From assembly GCF_003946395.1 (NCBI RefSeq), contig NZ_RHNZ01000001.1:62001-126000 (forward strand): a stretch of 64,000 nucleotides of DNA, given 5' to 3'. This document shows positions 61,764-64,000 of the stretch, in pieces; within the stretch, counting starts at the first letter, position 1, and each line of letters starts with the position of its first letter. The notes below the pieces were generated by a model, which had not been told where the DNA came from, did not search any database, and worked only from the letters and a program-made list of their open reading frames with translations. Source of the DNA: Levilactobacillus fuyuanensis (GTDB lineage Bacteria; Bacillota; Bacilli; Lactobacillales; Lactobacillaceae). Position numbers and translations under genes: made by a program.

Positions 61764-62972
61764 TTACTTCACCTCACTATGATTTTTGGCTAACCGCTTC
61801 ACGATGGCACTCACATTCTCTACGAACGTGGCGATTTCATCGCTCGTCGTCTGTTGCCCAAAGGACAAGCGGATCGATTCTGCAATCCGGGGACTCTTCT
61901 CACCAAACATTGCTGTCAAAACGTGGGACGGTTCGATTGAGCCCGCCGTACATGCGGACCCACCGGACACGGCAATGCCTGCCAAATCCAGGTTTGTCTG
62001 CATCACGTAGGTTGAAATTCCCTTGATCCAAATGTTCAACACGTGATCGAGGTTTTCGCCCTCGTCGCCCAGCGATCCGTTGATTTCAAAGTCTACACCG
62101 TTATCGGTCAAGCCCTTAACGACCTGTTCCTTGAAGCCGTGGAAACGGGCGCGCTTTTCGGCCTTAGCTTCCGGCGTCAACAGTTCAGCGGCCTTGGCAA
62201 AACCGGCGATAGCGGGAACATTTTCCGTTCCGGCCCGCCGCTTTTCTTCCTGGTCGCCCCCCTTGATCAAGCTAGGGAAGTTAATCCCTTCACGCTTGTA
62301 GAGGAACCCAATCATCTTAGGCCCGTTGATCTTGTGAGCCGACGTCGACAACATGTCGATGTGGTCACGCTGAACGTCAATGTCGAGTAAGCCATAGGTC
62401 TGCACGGCATCGGTGTGGAACCACGCTTGGTGGTCCTTTAAGATCTCACCGATTTCGTGAATTGGCATCCGACTGCCGACCTCGTTGTTACCCATCATGA
62501 TGGTCACGAGAATCGTATCATCACGCAAGGCAGCCTTGAAGTCATCGAGGCTGATATCCCCATGCTCGTCAACGGGCAGGTAGGTCACGTCAAAGCCCTG
62601 TTCCTCCAATGCATGAAGGGGCTTCAACACAGCCTCGTGTTCGATTGCCGTGGTGATGATGTGCTTACCCAGAGATTGCCGGGCAAGCGCAGTCTGTGTA
62701 ATGGCGGTGTTGTCACCTTCACTACCACCACTGGTAAAAATAATCTCTTCGTCACTGGCAGCGTTGATGCTGTTGGCGATGACTTGGCGACTGTTTTCCA
62801 TCACCGTGTGGGCTTGCCGGCCCAAGCCGTAAAGCGTGGAGGCATTTCCGTACACGTTAGCCATCTTATCCATCATCTCAGCCAAGACCTCTGGGGCCAT
62901 TGGCGTCGTGGCAGCGTTGTCCAGGTAAATCTCCTTGACGGCGTTGCTGTTATCAATATGAATCTCTTGCAC
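61764..62972 (-). CDS. Cysteine desulfurase (NifS/IscS family)
   Basis: A 402-residue PLP enzyme that removes sulfur from cysteine as a persulfide. YLDNAATTPMAPEV is the N-terminal motif, the PLP Lys is in SAHKINGPKMIGFLY (about 213), and the persulfide Cys is in SGGSACTAGSIEPSHV (about 338). The start is GTG at 62972 with AGGAGG 8 nt upstream. With mnmA and DUF1831 close by and no iscU or other cluster scaffold in the block, its main role here is probably sulfur supply for tRNA 2-thiolation. Confidence 0.94.
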   Translation of the reverse strand: MQEIHIDNSNAVKEIYLDNAATTPMAPEVLAEMMDKMANVYGNASTLYGLGRQAHTVMENSRQVIANSINAASDEEIIFTSGGSEGDNTAITQTALARQSLGKHIITTAIEHEAVLKPLHALEEQGFDVTYLPVDEHGDISLDDFKAALRDDTILVTIMMGNNEVGSRMPIHEIGEILKDHQAWFHTDAVQTYGLLDIDVQRDHIDMLSTSAHKINGPKMIGFLYKREGINFPSLIKGGDQEEKRRAGTENVPAIAGFAKAAELLTPEAKAEKRARFHGFKEQVVKGLTDNGVDFEINGSLGDEGENLDHVLNIWIKGISTYVMQTNLDLAGIAVSGGSACTAGSIEPSHVLTAMFGEKSPRIAESIRLSFGQQTTSDEIATFVENVSAIVKRLAKNHSEVK

Positions 62973-62997
62973 CCTTAAAACCTCCTGAACAGCCGAG

Positions 62998-63690
62998 TTA
63001 GTCTTGTGCGGCTAACAGGGCTAATAGCATCTGAGCAGAACGGTGTCCCGCATCAATAATAAAGTCATCAAAATTAACGCCAGAGTCATTGTCGGCGTTA
63101 TCGGACATGGCCCGAACGACCACGTAAGGAACGTCAAATTGGTGAGCAACTTGGCCCACTGCGGCCCCTTCCATTTCACCGGACAAGGCATCTGGGAAGT
63201 GTCCCATAATGTCTTTGATGGTTTCAGGGCTGTTTAAGAACTGGTCACCGGAGACAATCAGACCCAGCTTAGTCTTCAAACCGGTGTCGGCAGCGGCGGC
63301 CACAATCTTTTCGCCCCATTCCTTGGAAGCTTCGAACCGGGCTGGTTGTTGTGGCAATTGGCCGTATTCGTAGCCAAAGGCCCGGGCATCGGCATCGTGA
63401 TACGCCGTTTCAGTGGAAACAACCACGTCACCAATGTTCAAGTCAGGTGCTAAGGCACCGGCAGAACCGGAGTTGATGACGATATCCACGTTGAATTGCG
63501 TAATCAGTAAGGCTGTCGTTAAGCCGGCTTCAACTTTACCAATTCCAGAACGGACCAAGACGACCTGTTGGCCGCTAATGGTGCCTTCGTAAAATTCAAG
63601 ACCGTGAATGTCCGTGGTCTTCGCGTCCTGTAAGGCGTCGTGTAGTTCCTTAATTTCTTCTTCCATGGCGCAGAGAATTCCAAATGTCAT
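62998..63690 (-). CDS. mtnN: 5'-methylthioadenosine/S-adenosylhomocysteine nucleosidase
   Basis: A 230-residue nucleosidase (Pfs) that removes adenine from MTA, SAH and 5'-deoxyadenosine. It begins MTFGILCAMEEEIKEL with the catalytic acid Glu. INSGSAGAL and GEMEGAAVGQVAHQF contact ribose, and SDNADNDSGVNF carries the catalytic Asp. It also feeds the activated methyl cycle. It is followed after 25 bp by the cysteine desulfurase gene. The start has AAGGAGCG upstream, and a TGC-TATAGA extended -10 lies at about 63800-63808. Confidence 0.96.
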   Translation of the reverse strand: MTFGILCAMEEEIKELHDALQDAKTTDIHGLEFYEGTISGQQVVLVRSGIGKVEAGLTTALLITQFNVDIVINSGSAGALAPDLNIGDVVVSTETAYHDADARAFGYEYGQLPQQPARFEASKEWGEKIVAAAADTGLKTKLGLIVSGDQFLNSPETIKDIMGHFPDALSGEMEGAAVGQVAHQFDVPYVVVRAMSDNADNDSGVNFDDFIIDAGHRSAQMLLALLAAQD

Positions 63691-63851
63691 GTGTCGTGTT
63701 CGCTCCTTAAAATTGTCGTCTTTTCAACAGTCACCAGTAATCACTAGTGAGTGCCCATACGGCGAATGGGGCACTGCCCCACCACCGCTCTTTAATTAAT
63801 CTATAGCACGCCTACTGCTAGTCCGGCAGGCATGGCGCATCTCTTTTACGA

Positions 63852-64000
63852 TTAACGCATGAAAAACATAATTAGATAAACAATGATGATCAATGCGGCT
63901 AACCAAAAAATCGCCCAGTTTAGGCGGTGACCCAACCGTTTTTGTTTCATTTCGGCGGGACTCACGCGCTGGTCAATGGGTGGTTCGTTGGTTGGCTCGT
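63852..64000 (-). CDS. Small membrane protein, C-terminal fragment
   Basis: The last 49 codons of a gene cut by the right edge of the window. The visible part is a charged, Pro-rich cytosolic segment (EPTNEPPIDQRVSPAEMKQKR) and one C-terminal transmembrane helix (LNWAIFWLAALIIIVYLIMFF) ending in MR. It resembles the short tail-anchored-like proteins found upstream of mtnN in lactobacilli, but no family can be named. Neither the start nor the total length can be seen. Confidence 0.6.
   Translation of the reverse strand, partial: EPTNEPPIDQRVSPAEMKQKRLGHRLNWAIFWLAALIIIVYLIMFFMR

Noticed and set aside
63752-63777. Hairpin upstream of mtnN as terminator
   Set aside because: AGTGCCCAT/ATGGGGCACT can pair with a bulge but has no T tract on either strand.

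Overview
The window is ordinary chromosomal backbone of a low-to-mid GC Gram-positive bacterium of the family Lactobacillaceae, most likely a Levilactobacillus-type species. This is inferred from the gene content (DUF1831 next to a cysteine desulfurase, UPF0223, a TPR gene between tuf and rnjB, rpoY-rnjA, a comE cluster, DUF1002), from the AAGGAGG-type ribosome binding sites and from frequent TTG starts. No sequence search was possible, so the genus is an inference. There is no rRNA, tRNA, insertion sequence, prophage or CRISPR array.

Layout. 1-2.9 kb: recJ (5' end only), lapA-like and rnz on the minus strand, then two plus-strand orphans, one a lipoprotein. 3-7.6 kb: obgE, uvrC, a small plus-strand gene, a MazG-like gene and engB. 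7.7-16.2 kb: clpX, tig, tuf, a TPR gene, rnjB (RNase J2), rpsO and rpsT. 16.3-24.6 kb: holA-comEC-comEB-comEA (competence and replication), then ylbG-rsmD-coaD-sepM-like and ftsW. 24.8-28.9 kb: typA, an inositol-phosphatase-like gene, a UPF0223 gene and a degenerate lactate-dehydrogenase-like gene. 29.2-34.3 kb: the complete pyruvate dehydrogenase operon pdhABCD with a well formed promoter region. 34.4-39.2 kb: def, a membrane-anchored orphan, rpoY-rnjA (RNase J1), a structured repeat array and a lipid kinase. 39.3-43.7 kb: a cell-wall block (LysM/NlpC, DUF1002 and SH3/NlpC proteins). 43.8-50.6 kb: sugar and wall metabolism (transketolase, ribokinase with LacI regulator and operator, aldo/keto reductase, murQ). 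50.9-52.5 kb: a frameshifted antitoxin gene and a divergent Crp-like regulator/NAD(P)H oxidoreductase pair. 52.5-64 kb: a second copy of the structured repeat, an OppA-like protein, a second-type prs, recD2-TPR-phosphatase preceded by a long folded leader, mnmA, DUF1831, a cysteine desulfurase, mtnN and a truncated membrane protein gene.

Functional links: rpoY, rnjA, rnjB and rnz form a transcription/RNA-decay set. ComEA, ComEB, ComEC and HolA share a tightly overlapped operon. The desulfurase supplies sulfur that MnmA places on tRNA, and both lie in one block. MurQ and the NlpC/P60 enzymes serve wall turnover and recycling.

The most interesting unexplained signals are two kinds of structured nucleic acid. 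One is a multi-helix RNA fold of about 210 nt (59585-59796) directly before the ribosome binding site of a phosphatase gene. The other is a dispersed hairpin element (near 37.7 kb and 52.6 kb) whose inner stem differs in sequence between copies but keeps its pairing.
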